NCBI RefSeq assembly: GCF_001510645.1
Contig: NZ_LMVB01000001.1
Coordinates: forward strand, 310,001-374,000
DNA from: Paenibacillus sp. FJAT-29882
GTDB taxonomy: Bacteria > Bacillota > Bacilli > Bacillales > DSM-1321
Direction: 5' to 3'
DNA: 64,000 nt
Every line of letters begins with the position of its first letter. Positions within the stretch are counted from its first letter, which is position 1. Of this stretch, positions 25,846 to 34,831 are shown in pieces. The translations under genes and the position numbers were made by a program. A model generated the notes under the pieces. The model was not told the DNA's origin, made no database searches, and saw nothing but the letters and a program-made list of their open reading frames with translations.

Positions 25846-26490
25846 ATGAAAAAAGTATTGTTGGTGGGGTTTATTTTGTTATTTCCTCTAAACATGGTGG
25901 CTGGAACAATCAGTACCTACGCTAAACCGCAGGTACAATGCATTAGCCAATCTGAAGTAAAGTTCAAAAATAAATTCAGGAAACTTTGGATTGATCATGT
26001 ATTGTGGACAAGTAATTATATTACAAGTGCAACAACAGCAGGAGCGGAAGATCAACAACAGGTACTGACTAGGCTTCTGAAAAATCAGGAGGAGATTGGT
26101 AATGCTGTAAAGCCAGTATACGGAGAGAAAGCTGGGAACAAACTTACGGATTTGCTTAAGGAGCATATTGTTATTGCGGGAAAGATTGTAGATGCGGCTA
26201 AAAGCGGAAATGAAGCCTTGGTGAATCAGCTAAACAAAGAATGGTATAGAAATGCTGATGAAATAGCAGCTTTCCTTAGCGGTGCCAACCCCTATTTGAA
26301 AAATGAAGATCTAAAAAATTTGCTGTATATGCATCTGAAATTAGTGACAAATGATTTATCTGCAAGTTTAGCAAAAGATTGGAACGCAAGAATCGTTTCA
26401 ATTGACGAAGGAGTCACACATATAATCCTAATGGCAGACACTATCTCTACGGGAGTTGTGAAGCAGTTTCCGGATACGTTTAAAAAATAA
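25846..26490 (+). CDS. Conserved secreted helical protein of unknown function
   Basis: It has 214 residues. A signal peptide covers about 1-26 (KKVLLVGFILLFPLNMVAG, cleavage near TYA). The mature protein is almost all helix, with KLWIDHVLWTSNYITSA, GDALKPVYG-like AVKPVYGEKAGNKLTDLL, EHIVIAGKIVDAAKSGN, NADEIAAFL, YMHLKLVTNDLSASLAKDW and HIILMADTISTGVVKQFP. Histidine and acidic residues recur at helix positions as in ferritin-like or DinB-like bundles, but no metal site is proven. Similar proteins are common in Bacillus as hypothetical proteins. GGAAGGAG precedes the ATG. Confidence 0.75.
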   Translation: MKKVLLVGFILLFPLNMVAGTISTYAKPQVQCISQSEVKFKNKFRKLWIDHVLWTSNYITSATTAGAEDQQQVLTRLLKNQEEIGNAVKPVYGEKAGNKLTDLLKEHIVIAGKIVDAAKSGNEALVNQLNKEWYRNADEIAAFLSGANPYLKNEDLKNLLYMHLKLVTNDLSASLAKDWNARIVSIDEGVTHIILMADTISTGVVKQFPDTFKK

Positions 26491-26494
26491 TCTT

Positions 26495-26526
26495 AAGAAT
26501 CTCCAACATTCTGTTGGAGATTCTTT
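26495..26526 (+). terminator. Rho-independent terminator
   Basis: AAGAATCTCCAAC pairs with GTTGGAGATTCTT over a five-base loop, with T-rich sequence after the stem. Confidence 0.85.
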
Positions 26527-26682
26527 CATAATGGGGCATTTGCTTACATTTATACAACTGGTTCAAGCAAATACCGCGCCCTGGTTGCGTAACTGCATTC
26601 TTGCACTAAACTGATCAGTTAGCACAAGAAGCGACTGTTCTTATTGAACAATCGCACCTTTTAGTTCATGAAGGACCTAAAT

Positions 26683-26901
26683 TTATTCAGAATACAACCA
26701 AGGAATAGCTGGTGGTATTCCTGCTTCAGGCAAGAGATAAACAAAGACAAAAAACACAAAAATTAGTACCCCAAAAAGAGAAACGAATACAGAAATTAAA
26801 GGATTAACTCTTTTCAAAATACCATATATCCCACAAACAAAACTGGCTAATCCAAGGAATAACTCGAAAAATGCTACTGGATATACATTAAACTGTTCCA
26901 T
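26683..26901 (-). CDS. Small membrane protein, hypothetical
   Basis: It has 72 residues with two predicted membrane helices (about 9-29 and 33-55) and a short proline-rich end (GIPPAIPWLYSE). No convincing ribosome site precedes the ATG, which lowers confidence. A hairpin (GCGACTGTTC / GAACAATCGC, about 26629-26654) lies after the stop. Family not recognised. Confidence 0.5.
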   Translation of the reverse strand: MEQFNVYPVAFFELFLGLASFVCGIYGILKRVNPLISVFVSLFGVLIFVFFVFVYLLPEAGIPPAIPWLYSE

Positions 26902-26979
26902 TACACAAATTCTAATAAAGTTAAAAACAGTAATAGATCATATAAATAACACTTGTAAAAGTAATCCCCAAACTGGAAT

Positions 26980-27059
26980 ATTCAGCAATAGGCCGCTTTA
27001 ATGAAGTAACGAAAAAAGCCCAATTTCTCAGTATTAAAATTGAGAATCTGGGCTTTTTA
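26980..27059. terminator. Bidirectional terminator within duplicated intergenic segment (copy 2)
   Basis: AAAAGCCCAATTTCTCA pairs with TGAGAATCTGGGCTTTTT; both strands carry T runs. The left part (ATTCAGCAATAGGCCGCTTT and AATGAAGTAAC) repeats 25323-25353. It would terminate the LrgB-type gene on the minus strand. Confidence 0.78.
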
Positions 27060-27163
27060 CATTGGAACTTCCTGAAACGTTGTAAAACCATATTTTCCAA
27101 ACGTTCGGCCTTATACAATAAATCTTGATTCTTCCTATATTATTGTGACTTCACGTAGATCAT

Positions 27164-27856
27164 TTAAATTGTGATGAGCCACGCGACGATTGGTCCGATA
27201 ATCGATCCTAGTATGGCACTCAATGTCATGGAAACGGAACTCATGGACAAAGTAAATTCACCATATTCAGCGGATTTTGCTGTGCCTAAAGCATGGGAGG
27301 CACTACCAAAGGCAATACCTTTTCCTAATGAACTGTTAATTCGCAGTCGTTTCATGAAGGTCGGACCTAAGATGACGCCAGTGAATCCTGCAATCATGAC
27401 GAAGACAGTCGTCATGGGGGGGATGCCGCCAAGTACTTCTGAAACTTGGAGAGCTACTGGGGTAGTAAGAGATTTAGGTAACATGGATAATATAAGTGTT
27501 TGGTCGATTCCTAAAACACGTGCGAATAGGAGAACACTGATCATACCAGTAATTAAGCCGACGAATACGCCACTTATAATGGGGAACCAATAGCTCACGA
27601 CGATATGGCGCTGTTTGTATAAAGGATAGGCAAGTGCTACTACAGCAGGTCCTAGAAGGGATTGAATCCACTGTCCGCCAATCATATAGCTCGAATAGGG
27701 AATATGAAAGAGGGTAAGTAGAATGATTAGGATGATTGTTGTTGTCAAAACAGGCAGGAGAAGTGGGTAAGAAAAGCGTATATATAACCGATTCATGAGA
27801 ACATATGCGGTAATTGTTAATACGATTACAATGATTGCGAATAGTGTTTGCTGCAT
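27164..27856 (-). CDS. LrgB/CidB family membrane protein
   Basis: It has 230 residues and about seven membrane helices. Family segments are LLGPAVVALAYPLYKQR (about 68-84), SLTTPVALQVSEVLGGIPPMT (about 128-148), GVILGPTFMKRLRI and GIAFGSASHALGTAKSAEYGE (about 180-200). LrgB/CidB proteins work with a small holin-like partner; roles in murein hydrolase control and in pyruvate uptake have been shown for relatives. It overlaps the upstream LrgA-type gene by 31 bases, with AAAGGAG before its ATG. Confidence 0.87.
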   Translation of the reverse strand: MQQTLFAIIVIVLTITAYVLMNRLYIRFSYPLLLPVLTTTIILIILLTLFHIPYSSYMIGGQWIQSLLGPAVVALAYPLYKQRHIVVSYWFPIISGVFVGLITGMISVLLFARVLGIDQTLILSMLPKSLTTPVALQVSEVLGGIPPMTTVFVMIAGFTGVILGPTFMKRLRINSSLGKGIAFGSASHALGTAKSAEYGEFTLSMSSVSMTLSAILGSIIGPIVAWLITI

Positions 27857-28230
27857 TTCTCTTTCTCCTTTCTTATTTGTGCCCGCTTTTCAAGATACTG
27901 ACTCATCATTCCAGCTGCCCCCATCGTTATCAACGTACTTATGACAGTAATGACAATTAATAGTACGCCTTTAAACGAAACCAAAGAAGGATAATTCATG
28001 ATCCCCAACATGGCTGGAATAAATAACAAGGATAAAAATTTTAATAAAAACCCAACTCCAGCTTCAATAAATTGTAGCGGGATAATTTTTAAAGACAAAC
28101 CAATCAATAACAAAAGCATACCAATGATACTTCCTGGAATTGGCAGATTGAAAAAGTCATGCAAAATATTTCCGATAAAGGAAAAGGCATAAAGAATCGC
28201 AATCTGGATGATGATTTTTATGATTTTCAT
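27826..28230 (-). CDS. LrgA/CidA family holin-like protein
   Basis: It has 134 residues with four membrane helices. The family motif NLPIPGSIIGMLLLLIGL is at about residues 28-45, followed by FIPAMLGIMNYPSL. The C-terminus is very basic (KRAQIRKEKEK). It is partner of the overlapping LrgB-type gene. The ribosome site is unclear: AGAGGTGG lies 25 bases before the ATG, too far. No LytTR or LysR regulator is adjacent, so the choice between the Lrg and Cid branches is left open. Confidence 0.85.
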   Translation of the reverse strand: MKIIKIIIQIAILYAFSFIGNILHDFFNLPIPGSIIGMLLLLIGLSLKIIPLQFIEAGVGFLLKFLSLLFIPAMLGIMNYPSLVSFKGVLLIVITVISTLITMGAAGMMSQYLEKRAQIRKEKEKCSKHYSQSL

Positions 28231-28431
28231 GTATCTAGCTGCAGTTTTGAACAGCTTTCCACCTCTCTTTGAATAAAAACTTATAAACTTACCATACTAT
28301 GATACAACTATAATTATATGTGTCAATGTATAGTTTAATGGCTCAGAAGATAAATGTGGCATGTTTGAGGTTCGAATAGTCAGGGTGAACGAGGTTTTTA
28401 TCAATTGAAAAATTTTTCTACAAAAATAAAA

Positions 28432-28465
28432 GTTGTCTCGTATTTCTACGAGACAACCTTATTAC
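28432..28465 (-). terminator. Terminator of the sugar symporter gene
   Basis: GTTGTCTCGTA pairs perfectly with TACGAGACAAC. On the minus strand it is followed by TTTTATTTTTG. Confidence 0.88.
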
Positions 28466-28522
28466 TGAACGTGATTTATTGTACTTATATTTTTTAACTC
28501 CAAGTTGTGTAGATTCCTTACT

Positions 28523-30001
28523 TCAAGAGACAATAGACTCTTTCTTAGTAGCTTTTTCTTTAATTTCTGCAATCTCTTTTTGAATTTCTTCCATTCTCTT
28601 ACTATCTAATTTATAGAATTTCATTGCAATGATTGACACGACTAAGCAAAGTGCTGGTAAACCGAATGCTAATAGTAATGTGACTGCAAATAAAGGGGTA
28701 GTTAATGCTTCGCCAACTTGTGGGAATTCTGAACTATATCCGATCATGCCCACTACAGCACCAACGATCACCGGAGCTAAAGATGAAACTAATTGATCAA
28801 TAAATGAGAAGATCGTACCCATCATGCCAGGGACATAACGCCCTGATTTAGCCGTTTCATAGTCAGAAACATCGGCAATCATCGGAACGACAAGAGTAGT
28901 TGGAATGTTACCAAAGCCAAGACCTAATGAATATAAAACTAAAAACAATATAGTGGTTATCCCGATATTACTAAGGGATACCGATGTCGGATCGTCAATG
29001 ATCAAGAATAGCGCAATCAGACCAATAAATGACAGCATACCGATCCAAGCCGATTTAACATATGAATTTTTTAATCCTGATTTTCTTGCAACGGAAACAA
29101 CTAGGAATGTTATTAAAAGTTGCGGTATTATTGTAATTAATCCGATTGTGCCACTTAGTGCATAATCTCCTAGTAAAATACCAAACAACATGACGACTAC
29201 GACTGAATGTCTGAGCAAACTAGTTGCAAGTTTGTCAAAAGAAGCGGAAAGAGAGAGCATTTGCAATGGTCTGTTTCCTTTAATAATTGGCCAATAATCA
29301 CGAAGGCTTGTTTTTGTCGTATCCTCAGCCAATCCATAAAATTCTTTACGATCTTTCTCCCAAATGCCCACCATTGCTAGAATAGCAAATATTCCTGATA
29401 GAATAAGTCCATAAGAATTTAATTCAGTAAACAATGGCATATTAAATCCACCATGTTTTGCAATCAGATAAGAGGAAACGAAAATTTGACCACCAGTAAA
29501 CACCCCTACATTAAAAATTCCGTCAAATATAGCATAAAGTGGTCGTTGCTTTGGATTATTTGTCAAAACAGTTTGCGCAGCTTTCGTCACACTACATTGA
29601 AGTGAATAACCAATTTTATTGACTACTAACATTGCAACAAAGAAAATTAACTGAAGAGATTCCGGTAATAAATGAGTTACATTGTATACAATTAATATGG
29701 TAGCTACTGAAATGAGATATCCTATAATAATTAATGGTCTAAATTTTCCGAACTTGGATTCTGTTTTATCGATAATATAGCCAATAGTAGGATCAATAAG
29801 ACCATCAAATAGGCGCGTAGCCATTAAAACCGTACTTATTACCATAACAGCGAGTCCAGCAATTCCGGTTGCATAATACGTGACAAACCCTAACAAGAAC
29901 ATTTGGAGATTTGTTGATGTGTTATTTAATGTAAAAAAACCAATTTGCCATAACTTTGACGAGTTGTATTTGGGACCACCTTGCATTGTAGTACTTGACA
30001 T
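28523..30001 (-). CDS. GPH family sugar:cation symporter (MelB-like)
   Basis: It has 492 residues and about twelve membrane helices. The GPH signature is ATRLFDGLIDPTIGYIIDKT, followed by SKFGKFRP (about 62-90); the second half has PMIADVSDYETAKSGRYVPG. Such symporters import melibiose, xylosides, glucuronides and related glycosides with Na+ or H+. AAGGGGG precedes the ATG by eight bases. No hydrolase or kinase is adjacent, so the sugar cannot be assigned. A cre-like site upstream suggests carbon catabolite repression. Confidence 0.85.
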   Translation of the reverse strand: MSSTTMQGGPKYNSSKLWQIGFFTLNNTSTNLQMFLLGFVTYYATGIAGLAVMVISTVLMATRLFDGLIDPTIGYIIDKTESKFGKFRPLIIIGYLISVATILIVYNVTHLLPESLQLIFFVAMLVVNKIGYSLQCSVTKAAQTVLTNNPKQRPLYAIFDGIFNVGVFTGGQIFVSSYLIAKHGGFNMPLFTELNSYGLILSGIFAILAMVGIWEKDRKEFYGLAEDTTKTSLRDYWPIIKGNRPLQMLSLSASFDKLATSLLRHSVVVVMLFGILLGDYALSGTIGLITIIPQLLITFLVVSVARKSGLKNSYVKSAWIGMLSFIGLIALFLIIDDPTSVSLSNIGITTILFLVLYSLGLGFGNIPTTLVVPMIADVSDYETAKSGRYVPGMMGTIFSFIDQLVSSLAPVIVGAVVGMIGYSSEFPQVGEALTTPLFAVTLLLAFGLPALCLVVSIIAMKFYKLDSKRMEEIQKEIAEIKEKATKKESIVS

Positions 30002-30171
30002 TAAAATTACCCCCTTTGATTTTGATGTAGAATCTTCTGTTTACAGAATTTTTAGAAAATTTTAATCAAAAAAATTATCTAACGAAATAATTATTTCTCA
30101 TGTTCAGTTGATATGTATGCAAATTAATTTATTCGTTTGATAAACTAACTATTTATTAACTAAATAATAAA

Positions 30172-30185
30172 TGTAAGCGCTTTAA
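30172..30185 (-). promoter_or_regulatory. Candidate CcpA cre site upstream of the symporter
   Basis: TGTAAGCGCTTTAA fits the cre consensus TGWAARCGYTWNCA at nearly all positions, with the central CG. It lies about 170 bases before the symporter start, within its leader or promoter. Confidence 0.55.
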
Positions 30186-30533
30186 ATAGCAAGATGTTTT
30201 TTTTAAAAAAATAATTTTGTTTTTTTATCGATAAGCCTATTGATTCTGGTTGAAGAAACAGCCGTTTAATGGGAGCAATGAATTGATCTACTATCACAAA
30301 ATAGTGAGTGAATGCTAGAAAGGGATTAACAATCAGTGGGAGAGTTATAATTATATTGCCCAAGCTATTGAAAACACAAGTCTGTGCAAACATGATTGAA
30401 GAATATAAGGGGATAGTAAGGCAGACCGTGTTTTTCCGAAAGGTACTGTTAATTGTCTACTCTTATCGTATAATTCTTCTAAATAGAAAGTTCGCACAGC
30501 TAAGAACTATCATGAATTTGGGGTGTTTTCAAC
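30186..30533. other. Intergenic, no gene seen
   Basis: About 350 AT-rich bases between divergent genes. The overlapping frames here have no ribosome sites or domains. ATCAGTGGGAG near 30331-30341 faintly resembles the right arm of the structured element but is too short to call. Confidence 0.4.
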
Positions 30534-31193
30534 ATGAAACAAAAAGGACAGTTTTTGATTGCTTTTCTAATAAGTTTGTTCTCGCTTATCGGCTTCTGTG
30601 TTATGGCAATCCTAATCAGTGGAGAAAAAATCGTTCAATTTGATCAAAACGTTATTTCCTTTATTCAAGGATTTGAGTCATCGGTGGTAACTTCGATTAT
30701 GAAAATTTTTACATTTGTTGGTTCGTTACCAGTCGTGTTGGTGATATCTCTCATTGCATTAATTCTTCTTGATAAAGTATTAAAACATCGAATCGAATTA
30801 TTGTTATTTATTGTGGTCATGATTGGAACGCCGCTTTTAAATCAGGTCCTGAAATTCGTTTTCCAACGTGCCCGTCCAGATTTTCATCGCTTGATTGAGG
30901 TTGAGGGCTTTAGTTTTCCAAGTGGTCATGCGATGAGTGCATTTGCTGTTTACGGGATTCTTTCGTTTCTATTATGGCGTCATATCCCTACCCGTTTGGG
31001 GCGCGTTACTCTAATTATGTTCAGCAGTCTATTCATTCTCATGATTGGTGTAAGTAGGGTTTATCTAGGGGTACATTATCCAAGCGATATTATCGGTGGC
31101 TATTTCGCCAGCAGCTGTTGGCTGGCCATTGCCATATGGATATTCCAGAGATTAAAAAGTAAAGCAATAAAAAAGAAAACTCGGGGGGAATAG
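30534..31193 (+). CDS. PAP2 family phosphatase
   Basis: It has 219 residues and six membrane helices. The three PAP2 active-site motifs are present: KFVFQRARP (about 104-112), FPSGHAMS (about 125-132, catalytic histidine) and SRVYLGVHYPSDIIGG (about 172-187, second histidine). Such enzymes dephosphorylate lipid phosphates, for example undecaprenyl diphosphate or phosphatidylglycerophosphate, on the outer membrane face. GGGGTG precedes the ATG. It is monocistronic. The lipid cannot be assigned from sequence. Confidence 0.87.
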   Translation: MKQKGQFLIAFLISLFSLIGFCVMAILISGEKIVQFDQNVISFIQGFESSVVTSIMKIFTFVGSLPVVLVISLIALILLDKVLKHRIELLLFIVVMIGTPLLNQVLKFVFQRARPDFHRLIEVEGFSFPSGHAMSAFAVYGILSFLLWRHIPTRLGRVTLIMFSSLFILMIGVSRVYLGVHYPSDIIGGYFASSCWLAIAIWIFQRLKSKAIKKKTRGE

Positions 31194-31283
31194 TAATTCA
31201 TCGCAATTAGGAAGTCGTGTATAGGTTTACCGGATTAGGAGAAATGACTATGGATAAAGCTTAACAAATTTCTTTATTTACAT

Positions 31284-31396
31284 AAGAGGATGAAAAGGAT
31301 CAGATCCCACAACAACCCTATACAGTTCAAATTCAGCGTAAGTACCACAATGAACTATAGAGTGCGTGATCAGATCCTTTGCCACGACATCCTCAT
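31284..31396. repeat. Dispersed inverted-repeat element, copy 3
   Basis: GAGGATGAAAAGGATCAGAT and CCCAC are answered by GTGATCAGATCCTTTGCC and ACGACATCCTC. The inner AAGGATCAGATC / GATCAGATCCTT arms are perfect. The loop differs from other copies. It lies between the PAP2 gene and a converging minus-strand gene and could terminate either. Confidence 0.7.
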
Positions 31397-31415
31397 TCTA
31401 AAGCAAAAAGAAAAT

Positions 31416-31691
31416 CTATTTGTTTGCAAATGGATCTTTGTAAGGTACTAATTCCTTTGAAAACTCTGTTACATTCGCCATTTTTGGCATTTGCCCATCA
31501 TTTCGCGCCCGAAAATTATTCATTAAGTTTTGAATCGGAATCAGCATATTTTTGTTTCGATTTCTTCTTAATCCATAAGCGGCGGCACTAATACCCAGAC
31601 CTAGCATAGATGCCCACATCATTCCTCTATTGTTCCTTCTTCTTTTTCTACTATTAAAAAGAGTAGGTATCCGGTTATTCAGTTTAAACAC
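31416..31691 (-). CDS. Small basic protein with one hydrophobic segment
   Basis: It has 91 residues. A lysine/arginine-rich start (SRKRRRNNRG) precedes a short helix MMWASMLGLGISAAAYGL (about 24-41) and another basic stretch (RRNRNK). The tail PMANVTEFSKELVPYKDP-like region is polar. It resembles small YrzQ/DUF3918-type Bacillus proteins in layout only. The start is unclear: GTG 31691 overlaps GAGGAG, so an alternative start slightly downstream is possible. Function unknown. Confidence 0.55.
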   Translation of the reverse strand: MFKLNNRIPTLFNSRKRRRNNRGMMWASMLGLGISAAAYGLRRNRNKNMLIPIQNLMNNFRARNDGQMPKMANVTEFSKELVPYKDPFANK

Positions 31692-32066
31692 TCCTCATTA
31701 GCTATTTGAAAAGCACGTGCCTTTCATCATCTAATATTTGCTTGTAGGTGTTTGATAATGCTGGTAATGTTTATGGACTTAAATTTCAATAACCCTTCAG
31801 TAAGGTTTTTACATAATAGCTAATGACTAAATATGCCTAAAAAACTTTTCGTTAGTTTCCATTGTAATATTGTACATAAACGTTATGAAATAAGAGGAAA
31901 ATATAATTTAAATATCCAACTAAAATTGGAATAGATGGGAAATGTAAATGTTAAAAAAATACATGTGGTGGTTGATTTATGATCAATACAAATGAAAAAA
32001 AGCGGGGGAAATATTTAGCATTAAGTAATCAATTCACAAGATGAAGTATTGTTCGTGTGATAATTG
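31692..32066. other. Intergenic, no gene supported
   Basis: About 375 bases. Very short frames exist (for example one starting ATGATCAATACAAATG near 31979), but none has a clear ribosome site plus conserved look. A promoter for the minus-strand gene at 31416-31691 must lie at the left end. Confidence 0.4.
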
Positions 32067-32067
32067 A

Positions 32068-32105
32068 AAAAACACCCAGATTTAAAAAGCATCTGGGTGT
32101 TTTTC
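32068..32105. terminator. Terminator of the lysozyme-like gene
   Basis: AAAAACACCCAGAT pairs with ATCTGGGTGTTTTT around a nine-base loop; it is symmetric, with T runs on both strands. The gene at 32082 ends inside it. Confidence 0.88.
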
Positions 32106-32744
32106 GCTAACAAGTGCAGGGATACTATCTGCTAACGCTTCAATATTTTTTGTTACTTTCGCGCTATAGGAGAAATCACCGTAGCAATATGGGTAGCGGA
32201 AATTGTCTTTATTTCCGCCGCAATTGTACAGGACAGGATTTTTATCTACTTGGATCTTTGAGAATTTCTTCGCTAGTTCCTCACTATGCTTTCCGCCATT
32301 TTCCGCGATGTAATTGATATAGCCCATGCCCATATTATAGGACTGAATGATGGTCTGGAAATCTACATTCTTTTCTTTACCATAAGTAACAACGCGCTGA
32401 AAATGCTTAACGCCATATTGAATGCTTTCCTTAGGATCAGTGATTGTATTAGGGGCAAGTCCAGCAGATTCTGAAGATTGCATCGGATCTCCACCCTTAC
32501 CGCGGCTTTCTTGTTGCATAACTGCAATAAGTACGACTGTATAGTCTTGCAAGTTATATTGGACCAGTTCATCGTGAAGGATTGTACTGTATTTCTTTAC
32601 AGATGCAAAGGGGTCCGGTTGAATCATGGATGTCGATGCCTTTTCCGGATGCGGAACCTGGATGACCTGCTTAATCAGTAGGATCGCAAAAAGTAGCGCA
32701 AACATGACGAAAAGGGCTTTAGATATTTTCCGTTTTCGTTTCAT
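32082..32744 (-). CDS. Lysozyme-like (phage/CwlT-type) murein hydrolase
   Basis: It has 220 residues. One membrane anchor or signal helix (about 8-25) follows a basic start. Residues 50-215 have the lysozyme-like fold of CwlT N-domain type (Pfam lysozyme_like): VVLIAVMQQESRGKGGDPMQSSES with the catalytic glutamate in QQES, then YGVKHFQRVV, IIQSYNMGMGYINYIAENGG and FRYPYCYGDFSYSAKV. It probably cuts glycan strands outside the cell. GAGGAG precedes the ATG. Two cysteines (NCGG and YCYG) could pair. Confidence 0.82.
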   Translation of the reverse strand: MKRKRKISKALFVMFALLFAILLIKQVIQVPHPEKASTSMIQPDPFASVKKYSTILHDELVQYNLQDYTVVLIAVMQQESRGKGGDPMQSSESAGLAPNTITDPKESIQYGVKHFQRVVTYGKEKNVDFQTIIQSYNMGMGYINYIAENGGKHSEELAKKFSKIQVDKNPVLYNCGGNKDNFRYPYCYGDFSYSAKVTKNIEALADSIPALVSEKHPDAF

Positions 32745-32932
32745 TTCTTCTCCTCATCATTTCATCTATGTACTTTCAGTTTATCAAATAAATGAAAGGG
32801 TGACTATCTGAAAATAGTAGTATGCGAATCTATTGATAGATCTAAAATTGCAGTATTCCCCTATTTTCAATAACCATTCACGCAGCTTTCAACTTTGGAA
32901 AATAGATTTTTTTAAAATAGTTTTGATGTGAC

Positions 32933-33760
32933 TTAATTTTTCGGTAATTCTCCCGCATAAACTTTCCTCAATGTCTGTAACTCGTGTAATTTAGTTAACG
33001 CTACTTCTCCCATTTGTTTTCCTATTGCGATGATCATGCTTTCGACAAATGCAATAGCAGCGACCATCGAGTGAAATTCCCGCATGTCGCCTCTTTCGGT
33101 GAAAAAGGTGTATGTCGCCTCCTCAATCATAGGCGAGACAAGCAAGTCTGTGATTAGTACAGTTTGACAGCCTTTTTTTCTAGCATAGTCAAAAAGTGTT
33201 CGAATTTCTGGTGAAGACTGTACAAAACCGAAGATGATGATAATGTCTGTTTCTTGGCAGTGTACAAGATCTTCAAATAATTCATGCCCGCTTTTTGCCA
33301 TGGTTTGAACACTCATGCCAAAGCGTTTTAGTCGAAATTGAAGCAAAGTTGTCAAGCATTCTGCAGATCCTGAGCCATATAAATGAATGGTGTCACTTGC
33401 AACTATTCTCTCAATTGCTTCGTAAAAGCTGTGATTATCCATATGTTTGCTTGTTTCTTCTAAGTAATAGACACCTGCCTTCAGCATATGCCCGACCCTT
33501 GTCTGTTCATATTTCTCTAGAGCTGTTTTCATTTTACTAGCTGGTGTGATGATGGAATCTTTTTTTAATTGCATCTTATATGCTTTGAAACTTTCATAGC
33601 CGATCGCTTCCCAAAAGCGTGAAACAGTAGCAATGCTGACTCCTATTGCTGTGGAGATGTCTTTTTCCGTCATAAAGGGAATAGAGTCCGCTTGCTTCGT
33701 TATATAATCTGCAATAATCTGCTGTTTCTTCGTTAAATTCTTCGTAATCTCTATATTCAT
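32933..33760 (-). CDS. RpiR family regulator, divergent from the ECF transporter operon
   Basis: It has 275 residues. The N-terminal helix-turn-helix (MTEKDISTAIGVSIATVSRFWEAIGYESF, about 30-58) is followed by a SIS sugar-phosphate-binding domain (about 105-240; SDTIHLYGSGSAECL, TDIIIIFGFVQSSPEI). I start at ATG 33758-33760, ten bases after AGGAGG; an ATG nine bases earlier touches the ribosome site. Its position opposite an ECF transporter operon suggests that it controls that operon in response to a phosphorylated sugar-like ligand. Confidence 0.84.
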   Translation of the reverse strand: MNIEITKNLTKKQQIIADYITKQADSIPFMTEKDISTAIGVSIATVSRFWEAIGYESFKAYKMQLKKDSIITPASKMKTALEKYEQTRVGHMLKAGVYYLEETSKHMDNHSFYEAIERIVASDTIHLYGSGSAECLTTLLQFRLKRFGMSVQTMAKSGHELFEDLVHCQETDIIIIFGFVQSSPEIRTLFDYARKKGCQTVLITDLLVSPMIEEATYTFFTERGDMREFHSMVAAIAFVESMIIAIGKQMGEVALTKLHELQTLRKVYAGELPKN

Positions 33761-33788
33761 TGTGTACATTCCTCCTAGTTTGAAAGAA

Positions 33789-33867
33789 AGACTTACGGTT
33801 CCATAAGTCTATTTTATCATCAAAAATGAAAAAAAAATTACATTTCAACAAAAATGTAATTTTTACA
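33789..33867. promoter_or_regulatory. Divergent promoter region with inverted repeats
   Basis: AGACTTA (33789-33795) is inverted as TAAGTCT (33804-33810). TTACATTT is inverted as AAATGTAA (33838-33859). ATGTAATTTTTACAT overlaps the latter. In addition AGTTTGAAAG-AAG occurs at both ends of the region (about 33777 and 33906). One or more may be the RpiR operator; which one is not resolved. Confidence 0.45.
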
Positions 33868-33940
33868 TTCAATTAATATGTACTTAACAAAATTTTCTTA
33901 CTATTAAGTTTGAAAGTAAGTTGTGGAGGAGGAAGGGAAA

Positions 33941-34831
33941 ATGAAACTAAACGTAGAGAGAAAGTTAACACAGTCTCAGAAAATGATGGTGTTTGTTTTA
34001 TCAATGGCTTTATTCGGTTTATCTAAGATGATCACAGAAATTTTACCTTCAAATGAAATTGGGCCGATTGAGTTTTCTGTTTCGTATTTCGCTTTTATTC
34101 CGCTTATTCTTTGTGTATTGTTTCATCCGCTGTACGCAGCGCTCGGTGCTTCGGTGGGGAAGATTATTTTCGCTGATTTGCTGATGGGAGATTTTAGCGG
34201 TATTGGTGAGTTAGAAGGATTTATTCAATTGACGGTGGGTATGTATGTGGCGGGGCTGATTGTGAAAAATCCATTAAATAAGGTACAACTTACAATCGCA
34301 GCTCTAGTAGGTGTCGGAATGGATCAGATTTTAAGTTCGGTTGTTGATATTACAAAGGTCTGGATTGGAATTGAAGGGTTTGATGCAGTCCCGGGACTTC
34401 CTGAAAGTATTGTCTTGCTAGAAGCCGTTAGCTTTGTGAACGAAATGGTCATTACAGGTGTACTATTCGGCGTTATTCCAACGCTAATTCTTGTTCCGCG
34501 ATTGTATGGAAAGATTGAACCTCTGCTTGGAATGAAACCACGAGAAAAACGAGTAAATGCATCGATGGCGGAGTTCGTCAAACCTGGTTTAATCACCATT
34601 GTGATTGTATTAGGATTTGTTTCAATGATTGCTGAATTTATGGCAGAACTGGACTTGAACTTTGCATTCTGGACGTCAGATTTTCTATTACAGTTTGAAA
34701 ATGGCTATGAATGGATCGGCATTTCAGCAGGTCTGATTGTTCTCGGTCTTGTGCTGTATATAGTTAAGAAGATTTTTTCAAACAAGCAGCAAGTAGAAGA
34801 GACAATAGAATCAAATAAAAGGGTGTTGTAA
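33941..34831 (+). CDS. ECF transporter S component, unknown substrate
   Basis: It has 296 residues, larger than typical S components (about 180-200), with about eight hydrophobic segments. The core ISFSVSYFAFIPLILCVLFHPLYAALGASVGKII-like region (about 45-80) and ELEGFIQLTVGMYVAGLIVKNPL fit the ECF S fold; about 90 extra C-terminal residues add two more helices. ATG 33941 follows GGAGGAAGGG. Its stop is directly followed by the ATPase ATG. Substrate is unknown; neighbours (RpiR with SIS domain, PHP hydrolase) hint at a phosphorylated or sugar-like compound. Confidence 0.72.
   Translation: MKLNVERKLTQSQKMMVFVLSMALFGLSKMITEILPSNEIGPIEFSVSYFAFIPLILCVLFHPLYAALGASVGKIIFADLLMGDFSGIGELEGFIQLTVGMYVAGLIVKNPLNKVQLTIAALVGVGMDQILSSVVDITKVWIGIEGFDAVPGLPESIVLLEAVSFVNEMVITGVLFGVIPTLILVPRLYGKIEPLLGMKPREKRVNASMAEFVKPGLITIVIVLGFVSMIAEFMAELDLNFAFWTSDFLLQFENGYEWIGISAGLIVLGLVLYIVKKIFSNKQQVEETIESNKRVL

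Noticed and set aside
30160..30643. Minus- and plus-strand frames between the symporter and PAP2 genes
   Set aside because: No ribosome sites or domain patterns; one overlaps the PAP2 gene in a wrong frame.
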